A stretch of DNA of 64,000 nucleotides from Gorsachius magnificus (lineage: Eukaryota > Chordata > Aves > Pelecaniformes > Ardeidae): NCBI GenBank assembly GCA_034008185.1, contig CM067089.1, positions 22,044,213 through 22,108,212 on the forward strand, in the 5' to 3' direction. Positions 53,027 to 64,000 of the stretch are shown in pieces (the first letter of the stretch is position 1; each line of letters starts with the position of its first letter). Below the pieces are notes generated by a model. It did no database searches and was not told the DNA's origin. It saw only the letters and a list, made by a program, of their open reading frames with translations. Made by a program: the position numbers and the translations under genes.

Positions 53027-54929
53027 CATCGACAATTCTTTGAGGGTGATTTTTCCATGCATCAATCAGATAAAACAAAGGACATTTTGAATAGGTGTCA
53101 AACGCAATTTATGGCCATTTTAAGACCCTTTAAAATGTCAGAATTTTGTTGAGGGGCCTAAAAATAATGCCTAGGTCCACATTTCTCCTTGCTTTTCCTT
53201 CATCCATCCAAGCATCCTACTGCTTACATCTGATCAGGTTCAAGATACAAAGTCCTCTTCCAACACAGGTCAACAGCTATAGGAAAACACACAGGAGCAC
53301 AGTGCCAGAACAGGAGCTAGGTCATGGGTATCACTCTTCCCATTTGCATGTGGATTAGGTCAGGATTTCTTTCTCTCACTGGCTCTGCCTTTTTTGGGAG
53401 CTTAGAGGTGTTATTCTGCTTTTAAGCTAGGGAATCTGCATCGGCACAGGTTTGTAGGCATCTGATTAGACCTTAATGAGGTGGTTATTGTGTATGAAAT
53501 GTCCATCAAGTCTTGAGTGTCTTCTAACCCTCTCTTAGATGCTTTAAAAAAGGCTGTTATAAAGGACAGGTATACTTCCATGCTTGGTTTCCCAAAGGAG
53601 CTGTTGGTTTTTTGCTTTGGCTTTTGGCATCTAATGTGGGAAGAGGTAGGCCTTGAACAGAAAGAGTTGACCTTGCAAGCAGATCAGAACTATCCTAGAG
53701 GGACAACTTTACTAAATCCCAGCAAATTAAAAAAAACCCAACACAAACCCAAACCACTAGCTAATCCTCAAAGATACTTATGGCTCTTGTCTGTACAGCC
53801 CTCTTGATTGTGAAACTGATTGCTACCCATGACTGGGCCCCCTCTTGTTTGGGGACTACGTCTTACAGTTTGGAGCATATTTCCGACACACATCTTATAG
53901 AGGTCGTATCAGTATAGGATCCTTCATGTATCAGTAAGGGCCTTTACGTGAGTTCATGCAGAAAGATTCCAAATTACTGTACTAATGCTTACAGTTATTA
54001 TAGGAATGAGCATTCAAAGAAAGAGTTTGCATGGTGACAGTCCAAGCAGATTGCAGCATATTGCAAGCCTGTAGCTCTTTCATTGCATGGCATTTTGCAA
54101 TTACCCGTCCTGTATAATACATTGTTTATTAACCTTCCCATTCTGAAGATCTCATTTACTACTGAAATGTGGCTGACTCTCAGGTGGACCATGGCAGATG
54201 TTGAACAATACAGAGCATCAACAGTGAAATTTTGCTGTGCCATGTCCAAATGAAACCACAGGAGAATTAAGATATGCTGTGGGTAATCACTCAGGCTGGA
54301 TTTTGTTCAGGACAGCCAGGTTAATGTCTGCACTCTTGCAAAAAATGCCATGGGAATTTTAATGACTCTGAGTGATTGGAGCCTTTGTTTTATGGCACGT
54401 CAAAAATGGCAGCTCTAAAAACACTCTGCTTGAGCACTGGTTTCGTGCTGACTCAGAAGGGCTTCCAGTAACATGATTCACTAGCACCTGGCTCAGGGGC
54501 AGGCACAGCCCTCTTTGACTTGTGAGGTTAAGGTAAAGTGTGTATGAGGGGAAAATAAGGTGGAATGAAAGGAAGGGAGAGTCTAGAGCAAGGGAAACAG
54601 AAGGAACGGGAGCATGAAAAGGCAATGGAACCCAGCAGGTTAACGAGCAATTCATATTTTCTACACTGCGCATTCGAGGTGTCCATGGCCTGATCCAGAT
54701 CTGCTGAGCTCTAGTGCTGGTGGCCTCTCGGGTGCCAGTGTGCTCTGCTGGGATCTCGGGGATCTCCCAGAAACTGGGAGCTGGGGCTGGATGGGGACAG
54801 CGCAGATCTATGTTCCCTCCCTTGTCTCTAGCGGTCGTGATAGCAGTGTTCATTTGCATGTCAGGCAAAGCACTGCTTGAGAAAAAAAAACCCTCTGAGT
54901 GTGGCGGTGTCAGCGCTCGCTGTTGTTCG

Positions 54930-55145
54930 ACAGTGTAAAATTAAATTAATAAAGCCCCCAACACAGGAAAACATAACAGGAAATTAATGGCCTTTACTGT
55001 CGCTCTGATGCAGTCATTTGCAACCCTGCTTTCCGCACCAAAGACTTCATAAATGCAAGCAGTTTCTCTAAACAAGCATAGTTAGGGCTGCATGCGATGT
55101 AATTTTTTGCGTTGCTTCTGTCCTTTGGAGCTAACAAAAGCCACC
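54930..55145. promoter_or_regulatory. Candidate conserved enhancer in intron 5
   Basis: A/T-rich unique block: AAAATTAAATTAATAAAGCC, GGAAATTAATGGCC, ATGCAGTCATTTGCAACC, TTCATAAATGCAAGCAG, GATGTAATTTTTTGCG and GTCCTTTGGAGC. The density of homeodomain and SOX/TCF-like words and lack of repeats suggest a conserved element; alignment is needed. Confidence 0.3.
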
Positions 55146-55374
55146 CTTTTTTATGTGCTTACCAAGGGGGATCCTGCCAAGAAGTAGCTCCCCAACAAAT
55201 GGGCTTAGGAAGATGAGAGGAGGGAGCTAAGTCATGCCAATGATGCTAGGAACATCTTCTGCCCTGGCAGAGGGAACGGTGTAGCTCCCGGTGCCCTGCT
55301 TTCCTGTGGCAGCAGCTCTCTCCGAGGGCTCTGCACTAAAGGCAATGTTGTGAACACCACAACAGCATAAATCA

Positions 55375-55475
55375 GGATAACCCTTCTGATAACTTTCAGG
55401 ATGTGTAAATCAGTATAACCACTGAATGCCAGAGACTTAGAGATTTACACTAACTAGGGGATCTGGCCCACTGTG
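55375..55475. repeat. Ancient repeat remnant with inverted GTGTAAATCAGTATAAC words
   Basis: GTGTAAATCAGTATAACCAC and, inverted, AGATTTACACTAACTAGG precede GGGATCTGGCCCACTG. This is the arrangement of a turtle/crocodilian repeat in which TGTAAATCAGTGTAACTCC pairs with GGAGTTACACTGATTTACA and ends in GGATCTGGCCC. The half-palindrome arrangement is visible here directly. Confidence 0.55.
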
Positions 55476-57369
55476 TCATAGTGCTGCTTGCTACTCCGCC
55501 AACATAAAGAAAGCAAATGCACTGGGTCCTGGAGGCAGCTGCGTTTCTGTCTGGCTAGCAGTCAGGTCTAATAGCACTAGTGAGAGATACCGGACCTACA
55601 CTCTGCCCCTCATGGCAATGCTATAAATCCCCAATGCCTCTTCTGAGGTAAGGGAACTGTTGTGGATTTGCAACAACCCGACAGAGCAGAACATGCCCAC
55701 TCGCCTCCAGCGTACCCAAAGGTCACAAAGCTGCGGTGACTGCTCACACAGAAGCTTTGACTACCCAGGCTAACACGCCTCATCTGCAAGTGCTGTAGCA
55801 CTTGTTGTACACATGTCTGAGGCAGCTCTGCTTGCAGCCTAACACCTGGAAAGGCCTTTCGTGGTGTATTCAGTAAGGCTGGACACGCTGGTTATTACTA
55901 TCTAACGCACAAACCTAAGTCTGTACAGACTTAGTTTCCCAGATGCTGTGGGCTGAATTTGCAATCATACACTTAGATGCTGTAGTAAATACATATGATT
56001 TTCATACGCATATACACACTCACTTCCTTAAATGCACATTTGCATGCTCCCATGATAATCCAAGACAGATCTGAGTACACAGTTCATTACACATTTGCAC
56101 ACACAATTCATTTCATTTACATTCTCATTGAGCATTGCCATTTTGCTCATGTAAGCCCTGCATTAAAGCGGCACTGCCCATCCCTGCTCCATCTGAGGTA
56201 CTCCATCATACCCAGCCCCTCTGCTAAAAGCACTGCAGCCCCCCAGCTGTCAGGCACCAGCACACATCTCACTCTTCCTCAGTCAGGCACGCTCACTTCC
56301 CTGCATGAGCAGCCTTCCTTGCTCACTGATTCCTCATCCGAGCTATACTCTCATTTCAAAACATAAAATCCCTTTGTTTCTGAGCCTCTCTGCTCTGAGC
56401 CTGAGCACGTAAGTAACAAATACACACAGTTTATGTGTCACTGACAAGCTTAAATTACAGAGACGTGTGGACCATCAATTAGCATACTCTGATTCAGGCT
56501 TGCGGATTCCCTTGAGGCAAATGGACATAGGACTCTGAATAACTGCAGAGTTCACAAAGGCTGATGCACTTCCTTGAGGTGATATGCCTCCAGCACTTGT
56601 CTCCCACTGTCCCTGTTTCTGCAGGATACTGTACATAATCTGAACTTGTACTGTATCTTCTTTCACTATCACAGCGTAGATCCCTGATAACGTTCCTTCT
56701 CTATGCACTGCTGGACCTTGCCAGCCCCTTCTGTGCCCTGTCATCTCTGTCCTGCATTCACTTGGGATCCTTTCCACCTGAATTTGAGGTTCATCTTCCT
56801 CCCCACCAGTTCGGTTATCACAATCAAAGCCTTGGCAATTCTTGCAGCACTACTACGTGCTGAAATACAGAACTGGCCCATCTAGCGATGAGGCTGCAAA
56901 AATTATTCTGGAAGGCAATGTGAACCAAACTTTACAGCCTTCCTTTTCCAAACCCTACTGAGTAAGGCAAGAAAGTTACACAGGTGAAAAGATGGCCAGA
57001 TTAGGGCTGCCAGTCCTTGCCCTTGTCCCTGCAGTGGGGAGTACTGCATTAGTTTGATAATCATTGAGGATGCAAGCAGAGTTTCTAGAAACATCATGAC
57101 AGGCAGGTGGGATCAGCTTGTGCAGACCAGGACACCAGCACCAGACACTTCTGACCACGTGAAAATGTGCGATCTGCTCCCTCAGCCCAGGTCTTTGTCC
57201 CTGATCCCTCCCTCGGTTGGGGGTCAGCTCAGACACAGATGCAGGTCCGCTGTTCCCAGCAGAAGCCCGATGCCAGGGTCTGGAGCCCAGGTCTGACAGC
57301 ACTGGGCTCCTTTCTGGACCCGCGCCGAATGCAGCGCGAGGGGCTGCGCAGGGCTGGCTGCCGTGAATG

Positions 57370-57480
57370 ACAAGCGCTGGCTATCGATCGCGTTCTGAAC
57401 TCGGCCCAGCCGATAGAAGGTAATTAATGACTCCATTTGCCTCAGTACCGAGGAGAACAATTGAGTTTGAAACTGCAACA
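57370..57480. promoter_or_regulatory. Candidate enhancer in intron 5
   Basis: GGCTATCGATCGCGTTCTG, AGAAGGTAATTAATGACTCC and GAACAATTGAGTTTGAAAC form a dense unique block with TAATTAAT, a SOX-like ACAATTG and an ATCGAT core. Inference. Confidence 0.28.
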
Positions 57481-57894
57481 ACTGGCAGCACGGGGAAAGG
57501 CCCCCCGGGACGTCCAGGAAAGCAGCCTGACAGGCCCGGGCTGCGCGGGGACACGGGAACACATCAGAGGGGGAAAAAGAGAAGGGAAATGGGATAAAGG
57601 GAAAGAGCAGTCTTAACACAAAGGGTGGCTTGGGAAAGGGCAGCACACACCGCCAAGAGTGCCTGGGGAGTGGGACAGGGCGGCTCTGGGTTAAGCACCC
57701 TGGTGGGGATGGCAGCAAAGGCTGCAGGAGAGGAGAGGGTCGCCTCGCGGGAGCAGAGGGGTGGCATTTTGGCAGCCAGAGCAGCACCGCCGCGTTCGAC
57801 AGATGCGTTTCCCTGGGAGGCTTTGACAATCAGATGGGTTCTGCTGTGTCACCTGGCTGGCACTTCTCATGCCAGTCACATTCGCTTTTATTAT

Positions 57895-58006
57895 GACTGT
57901 GGTTTTTATTGGTAGTGCTGCGAGGCCCCAGCTGAGATCAGGGCCCCACAAGGCAGCAGGCAGATGTGTCACGGGGACGGTAATAGCCCCTGCCCCAAAA
58001 GAGAAG
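57895..58006 (+). repeat. Ancient sauropsid interspersed repeat (GAGATCAGGGCCCCA family)
   Basis: TTTTTATTGGTAGTGCTGCG, AGGCCCCAGCTGAGATCAGG, GCCCCACAAGGCAG and AATAGCCCCTGCCCCAAAAG match, in order, the tail region of a repeat abundant in turtles and crocodilians (AGGCCCCAACTGAGATCAGG, GCCCCATTGTGCTAGGCGC, CAGTCCCTGCCCCAAAGAG). It is the clearest lineage-diagnostic element in the window; recognition is from memory. Confidence 0.7.
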
Positions 58007-59734
58007 TATCATCTCCGTGGTTGTGTGCCAGCTGCACAGCTTCTCATGACCCTCCTACATGCTCCTGTCCCACAAAAGTCTTCCTATGTCAGCAATACGT
58101 CTGAATTATTTGTAGAGATGGCCCCGTCCCACCCTGAGCGAGGGTGCTGTCTGTCACCTGTAGCCAGGGAAATAACTAACTGTATTATGCTGCTTTGTGC
58201 TTCCTGTACACGATGGTGTCTTTGTGGCTCCCAGACCTGGGAATATCTCTTTGTTTTGGAGCTATTTAATGGGCATATTCGCTGCGTCAGATGTAGTTAA
58301 GGTTGTTCCTGTGTCCTCTGGCACAGCATTTCCTTGTTATCTGTCAGGATACTTCTGTGACACCCGTGGAGCATTTCTGTGTCTCATGTCGAAGGCTTGC
58401 ACTGAACATGGGCTGTGTGCGTTCCCTCGGCAGCCCCTCGGGAGGAGAGATGTTTCCTGTCACACATGCAAGGCCAGTCCCAATCACGCTGACAGCAACT
58501 GTGCGTTCTTCTGAGGGACACAGTGACCGAGGCCGTGGTTCACCCCTCAAGCTGTTTGTTAAGATTCTTCTGCTTAAAGAGAGAGGTGTCCCTGTGTCAC
58601 AGTACCACAGAGTTTCCCTCGCCAGTAAAAAGGGGATGGGGAAAGGTGATGATGCTTCCTGCCGGCACAGCTAGCGCAGTTACCTACGCGGCATTCCCAG
58701 CCTCATCCTGCAGCTGATGCCTCGCTTCGCCACCGCACCCCTTCCAAGAGCTGTTCTCTTGGCAAATCCCCATCCCTTAAGCTTTTACTCCTAGTGCCGT
58801 TCTCCATCAGTTGAAGTGGCCGTTGCCCCCCACAGTGCCGTTCCTCATGGGATCTGCTAGTCTTCCGCAAATCAAATTTTCCCCATGAGCCCTCCCTTTG
58901 CTTTCACCCACAGCCCTTTGATGGACCCCATCTCTTCCCCAGAGCCCTCTCTGCTCCTTACTGCCACATTTGCTCATCCCCATGCAATTGGCAGCTCCCA
59001 TACTTCGTGTGTTACAGTATTTGAGGCTTCTCTTGATAGTCCAGCTCACAGAGTCATACACTTAGATGAGAATTGCAACTTTGATCTAAAACCAGAGATA
59101 AATGTCTGTCCCTTGCAGTTTCAGGGAGAAAATGAAAATGCATCCTCTATAGGTTTTGACACCAGAAAACAAACACAGGGGATTTACAGTCCTTTGTTTT
59201 GAAGAAAATATAATGATCCATGACTGTGAATGTCTCGGTGTTAGAACGCAAGACATATAAATCTGTCCTTCAGGATGATCTTTGTGAAACTTTCTCTGCT
59301 TCATAAGTAAAAGCCATATGCACAACTCATATTATTGCTCTGTGAAGTTTGGGATTAGTGTGCCCTACCATTATTAAGTCCAATACTACCACAAGCTGTT
59401 TAGACAAGGTCCACCTCAAGGCAGCCTACAGGCCTCTGTCGAAAGTTCTGTTGTAGATTTTAAAGCCTAGGCCATGGTAGGGCGTCCCACCCCCACATCC
59501 AGAACTCCCACCTAAACTAAAGCATTGCCTTTCTCCTTACAACTTTTCCACCTCTCCCTATCTATTTGCTTGCTTTGGTCATTCCGATTTCTTATCTAAC
59601 CCCGTTCCTTCCCTTTCTCCTCCCTCCATCCTTTTCTTTCATTTCCCACTGACTATACAGGTCCTTTCTTATCAGCTGGTCCTGAGTTTCCCAAATACAG
59701 ATACGCACTTACGTGCACACACACACGCTGACAC

Positions 59735-59753
59735 AAATAAATAAATAAATAAA
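59735..59753 (+). repeat. (AAAT)n microsatellite, with (CA)n just upstream
   Basis: A CACACACACAC run at about 59714-59725 is followed by about five AAAT units. Confidence 0.85.
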
Positions 59754-59794
59754 AAGGTCAGTGAGCAGAGCAGCAATAACCCCTAAAACAGTAC

Positions 59795-60060
59795 TATCAG
59801 AGGGACATGATTGATCAATTGAATTCCATAGCGGCTGAAAAATGTGGGATTAAGTAGTGTATTATACGCACAATGAGTTGAGGCATGATGTTCATTTCAA
59901 GTTCATTTCGCCAGCCCTCTGCCACCAGATCAGGCAATCAATAGGGGCAGCAGATATCATATATCACCTCTCTCCGTGCTAGGGAGAGAGCACCATAATC
60001 TCTCGCAAATTTAGAGTGACAGATTTGTCAAGATCTGAAGGGCCCCTGAATAAATGAAGG
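59795..60060. promoter_or_regulatory. Candidate conserved enhancer in intron 5
   Basis: Unique block with ACATGATTGATCAATTGAAT (TGATTGAT PBX/MEIS-like and a TGATCA palindrome), GGGATTAAGTAGTG, GTGTATTATACGC, TTCATTTCAAGTTCATTTCG, AGGCAATCAATAGGGG and ATATCATATATCACC. Repeat-free and motif-dense over 260 bases. Confidence 0.32.
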
Positions 60061-61379
60061 AAAAGAGACTCCTACAGCGACTTGGGAAAGCTGTGGTTTC
60101 AGCTCCTTCACACAAAGGCATGGCCTGCGCACACGCGGGGGACACGCGTGCACAGGGCTCTGCAGGCAGGCAGGAACTGCAAATACGAGTGCGTGCATGA
60201 ACAAATCTGTGTAACCACCCAGGGCAACTCACTAAGGGAAAAATCCGGTTTAATGACAATCAATGGAAGTTTTACCGTATACGTGAAGCCCCGTCCACTC
60301 CCACCAACCTCCACTCATAGTGTAGGGCTGCCGCCCTTGAAAATCAGATATAGCCTAAACCAGCTGCTGCAGACAGACGGCTGCTCAGGCATGTAGAGTG
60401 ATGCAGAATCTAGAGAATACCAGAATAATGATCTACTGCAAAAATACCCATGTGTACTAGCATCATGGTGTGCACATTCACACTGACTGACACATGTGGA
60501 AAAATCCTCAAAGGCAAACAGCTTCACAGGCTGCAGACAGGTTGAGACAAGTGCTGATACAGAAACACGCTTTTTTTTTTCCCCAAGCCTGGACCCAGGA
60601 GCTCTGTGCCAGCTTTCTGCAGGGAGGACCAGAGAGAAGTGCTTACTAGAACTGGGAGCATAAGCCTCGAGCTACCCTAGTCCTCCTGAAAGCCAGCCCC
60701 TCCAGTAACAGCCCAGTCCCTCTAAAACACAGACAGTGTGCAGTCCACCAAGCCTGGTCTTTGCTTTGTTTGCTCTTAGTGAAATCTGCCATGAACTCGC
60801 TGGAGTTCAGGAATTTGAGAATTTTCCCTTTTGTGAAAAAGCCCGAAGAAAGGAGAAAATGCCAGGGATCAGTGCCTGTAAACAGCTCTGCTCTGGCTAG
60901 AGGTGGAAAAGAAAGAAGGGGCTGCTCGAGGGAAGGCTGCTGGCTGGGACAAATCAATATGTAATATTTTCTATGGTCTTGCGAGTGGTACGGTACTACG
61001 TTACTGTATATAATGTACTATTGATTATATCATATCGTATAATCACCTATAAACGGATATATCTCATAGCCAGAAGGCAGCAGGCTCAGTTATAACTCTA
61101 GGCCACCAGTTGGGCATTAACTGTGCCAGAAGAATACCCACTTGGCACCATCCATGAGCTAAAAGATGAAGTGGTGGAGTGGCACAGTTCAGGCCGTCAC
61201 ACAGTGAATGCCACTCCAGGCTCCCGGGAGCATCGCCTGCCCATGAGCACAGTTGCAATCACATGGAGGACGGAAAAGCTCTGTATAGATCCCTCAATCA
61301 CTGTCTTGACAGACAGCAAGTTTCTGAGATTCGCAGGCTGGAAGCCACCAAGGAAGGCTGAAGTATGAGGAATAATAGT

Positions 61380-62440
61380 GAAAAAGCAGGAAGGTAATCA
61401 CAGGGTAAGAGGGAGAACCTGATCTTAGGTTAGACAGGGTGATAAGACAGTCAGACTTGTGTCTGATGAAGCACAGTAGGTAGAGATTCAGCATGGAGGG
61501 TATGAAGGTATATCAGCATGGATGAGACAGGGGATTATAACGAGTCTCACCAAAGTTAGGCTGAGAGGTGACAGCAGAAAGATACTCAGCACAGTTGGAG
61601 AAGATGATAATGAGCAGACTTGCCTCAGATGAAATGAGGGATTATGACAAAGGAAGATTCACTTCAGCTGGGACAGGAGGTTATAACAGACAGACTCACC
61701 TTGGATGTGACAGATGCTAATAGCAGGAGACTCACTCACTTCAGATAAAAAGGGGTTATAACCGAGATAAATGCACCTCATTTGAGTTGGGGCATAACAG
61801 GAAAAAAAAACAACGCCAAACCAAAACCAGATGGGTGATAAGATGGTTTATCACAAGGAGAGATTCACTTTGGATGGGGCAGGCATTTATAATGGACTCA
61901 CCTCGGAGGGGGTGGGTGGGCTGTGAGAGACGTGGATGGCACAGCAAAGATAGGGACACCTGGAACGTGGCAGGAGGCACTGCAGTGAGATTGGACTGTG
62001 TTAGAGGGCTGTTGGGGGACAGAGATGCACTCTGGACATGCTGCTATGAGAAAAAGGGTGTTTTTCTAGTAAGAACAAAGGATTACCAGGAAGGCCGATT
62101 CCCACTGCATAGGACTAGGTTTTGTAATGCAATAATTCATTATGGATAGGAAGGGGGACTGACTCAGATAAAGGTTCATCTCATTTTGGAGGGAGTTTTA
62201 TAACAGAGATATGGGTTGTGATAAATCATGAGCTACATGTAGGGGAATGGGATGGAGATCATAACAGGAACCAACACATGTTGGGTGGGACAGATGCTCT
62301 ACAGGGAGATACTTGTCTCTGGTGAAACACTGAGTCAGAAACAGGATCGTTTCTGTTATCTGAGGGGGATGAAAGACTCATCTGGGGTATGATAGGACAA
62401 GATCAGATGAGGAGGAAATCCTAACAGAGATACAACTGAC
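61380..62440 (+). repeat. Long decayed minisatellite, GACTCAC-TTGGATG-GACAGG-TTATAACAG units
   Basis: About 1 kb in which one unit of roughly 45-60 bases recurs with heavy divergence. Examples are GAGACAGGGGATTATAACGA, ATGAGGGATTATGACAAAGG, GGACAGGAGGTTATAACAGA, AAAGGGGTTATAACCGAGAT, GGGGCAGGCATTTATAATGG and GGGAGTTTTATAACAGAGAT. Each is preceded or followed by (A/G)GATTCACTT(T/C)(G/A)G-like words. At least ten copies can be traced. Short frames here are not coding. Confidence 0.75.
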
Positions 62441-62658
62441 TCCCTTCCAAGCTGTAAGAGAGCCCTTTCCCCATTCCAGGCTTCCTCAGCCCTCTCCATT
62501 CCAGGTCCACCCTCACCACTCTTGTTTCTCTGTGAGCTGCCCCTCCAGTAGCCCTCTAGCGATGCTAATTGCTGTGCTTTGCTCCCATTTTATGCTCAGC
62601 AATGGAGATTTGGCAATTTTTAACACTGAAAATCAGCGGAACCGAAACTCATCTCTGA

Positions 62659-64000
<1,342 letters not shown>

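Overview
The window is vertebrate nuclear DNA carrying the 5' half of one gene, PAX2, on the + strand. Six coding exons can be read directly: the first six of the form that omits the mammalian cassette exon. Joined in phase they give 264 residues (263 with the other splice acceptor). They cover the N-terminus, the complete paired domain, the Groucho-binding octapeptide, the basic KRKR segment and the truncated homeodomain. The transactivation-domain exons lie beyond the right edge. The N-terminus MDMHCKADPFSAMH and the octapeptide YSINGILG separate it from PAX5 and PAX8.

The likely source is a sauropsid, most probably a bird, with crocodilian or turtle not excluded. Old MIR/CR1-L3-type interspersed repeats are of kinds I recognise from archosaur and turtle genomes. 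No primate or rodent repeat families, and no young full-length transposon, were recognised. The gene is in a very GC-rich CpG island with long polypurine and poly-G tracts. This assignment is inference.

Layout: 1-5685 is upstream DNA, promoter and 5' UTR, within a CpG island that continues to about 11.3 kb. It is broken by an AAAAG-type purine tract, a TCTCC pyrimidine tract, a GCC-rich minisatellite, a TTTC tract and a GGA repeat. Coding exon 1 (5686-5728), exon 2 (9323 or 9326-9491) and exon 3 (10571-10768) are clustered. A 28.5-kb intron 3 leads to exon 4 (39279-39364), a 2.1-kb intron to exon 5 (41431-41550), and a 21.4-kb intron to the homeodomain exon (62909-63084). The window ends about 0.9 kb into the next intron. 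All junctions are GT-AG and the reading phases agree.

The long introns contain no other recognisable gene. They hold ancient repeat remnants, stretches dense in homeodomain-, FOX-, POU/SOX- or GATA-like motifs that are candidate enhancers, and an unusually large number of decayed tandem repeats with unrelated units (about 40.2-41.2, 45.5-45.7, 46.5-47.7, 48.0-48.8, 49.0-49.6 and 61.4-62.4 kb). I found no undescribed multi-gene system. The most notable points are the tandem splice acceptor at exon 2, the apparent absence of the 23-residue mammalian cassette exon from intron 5, and the decayed minisatellites in introns 4 and 5.
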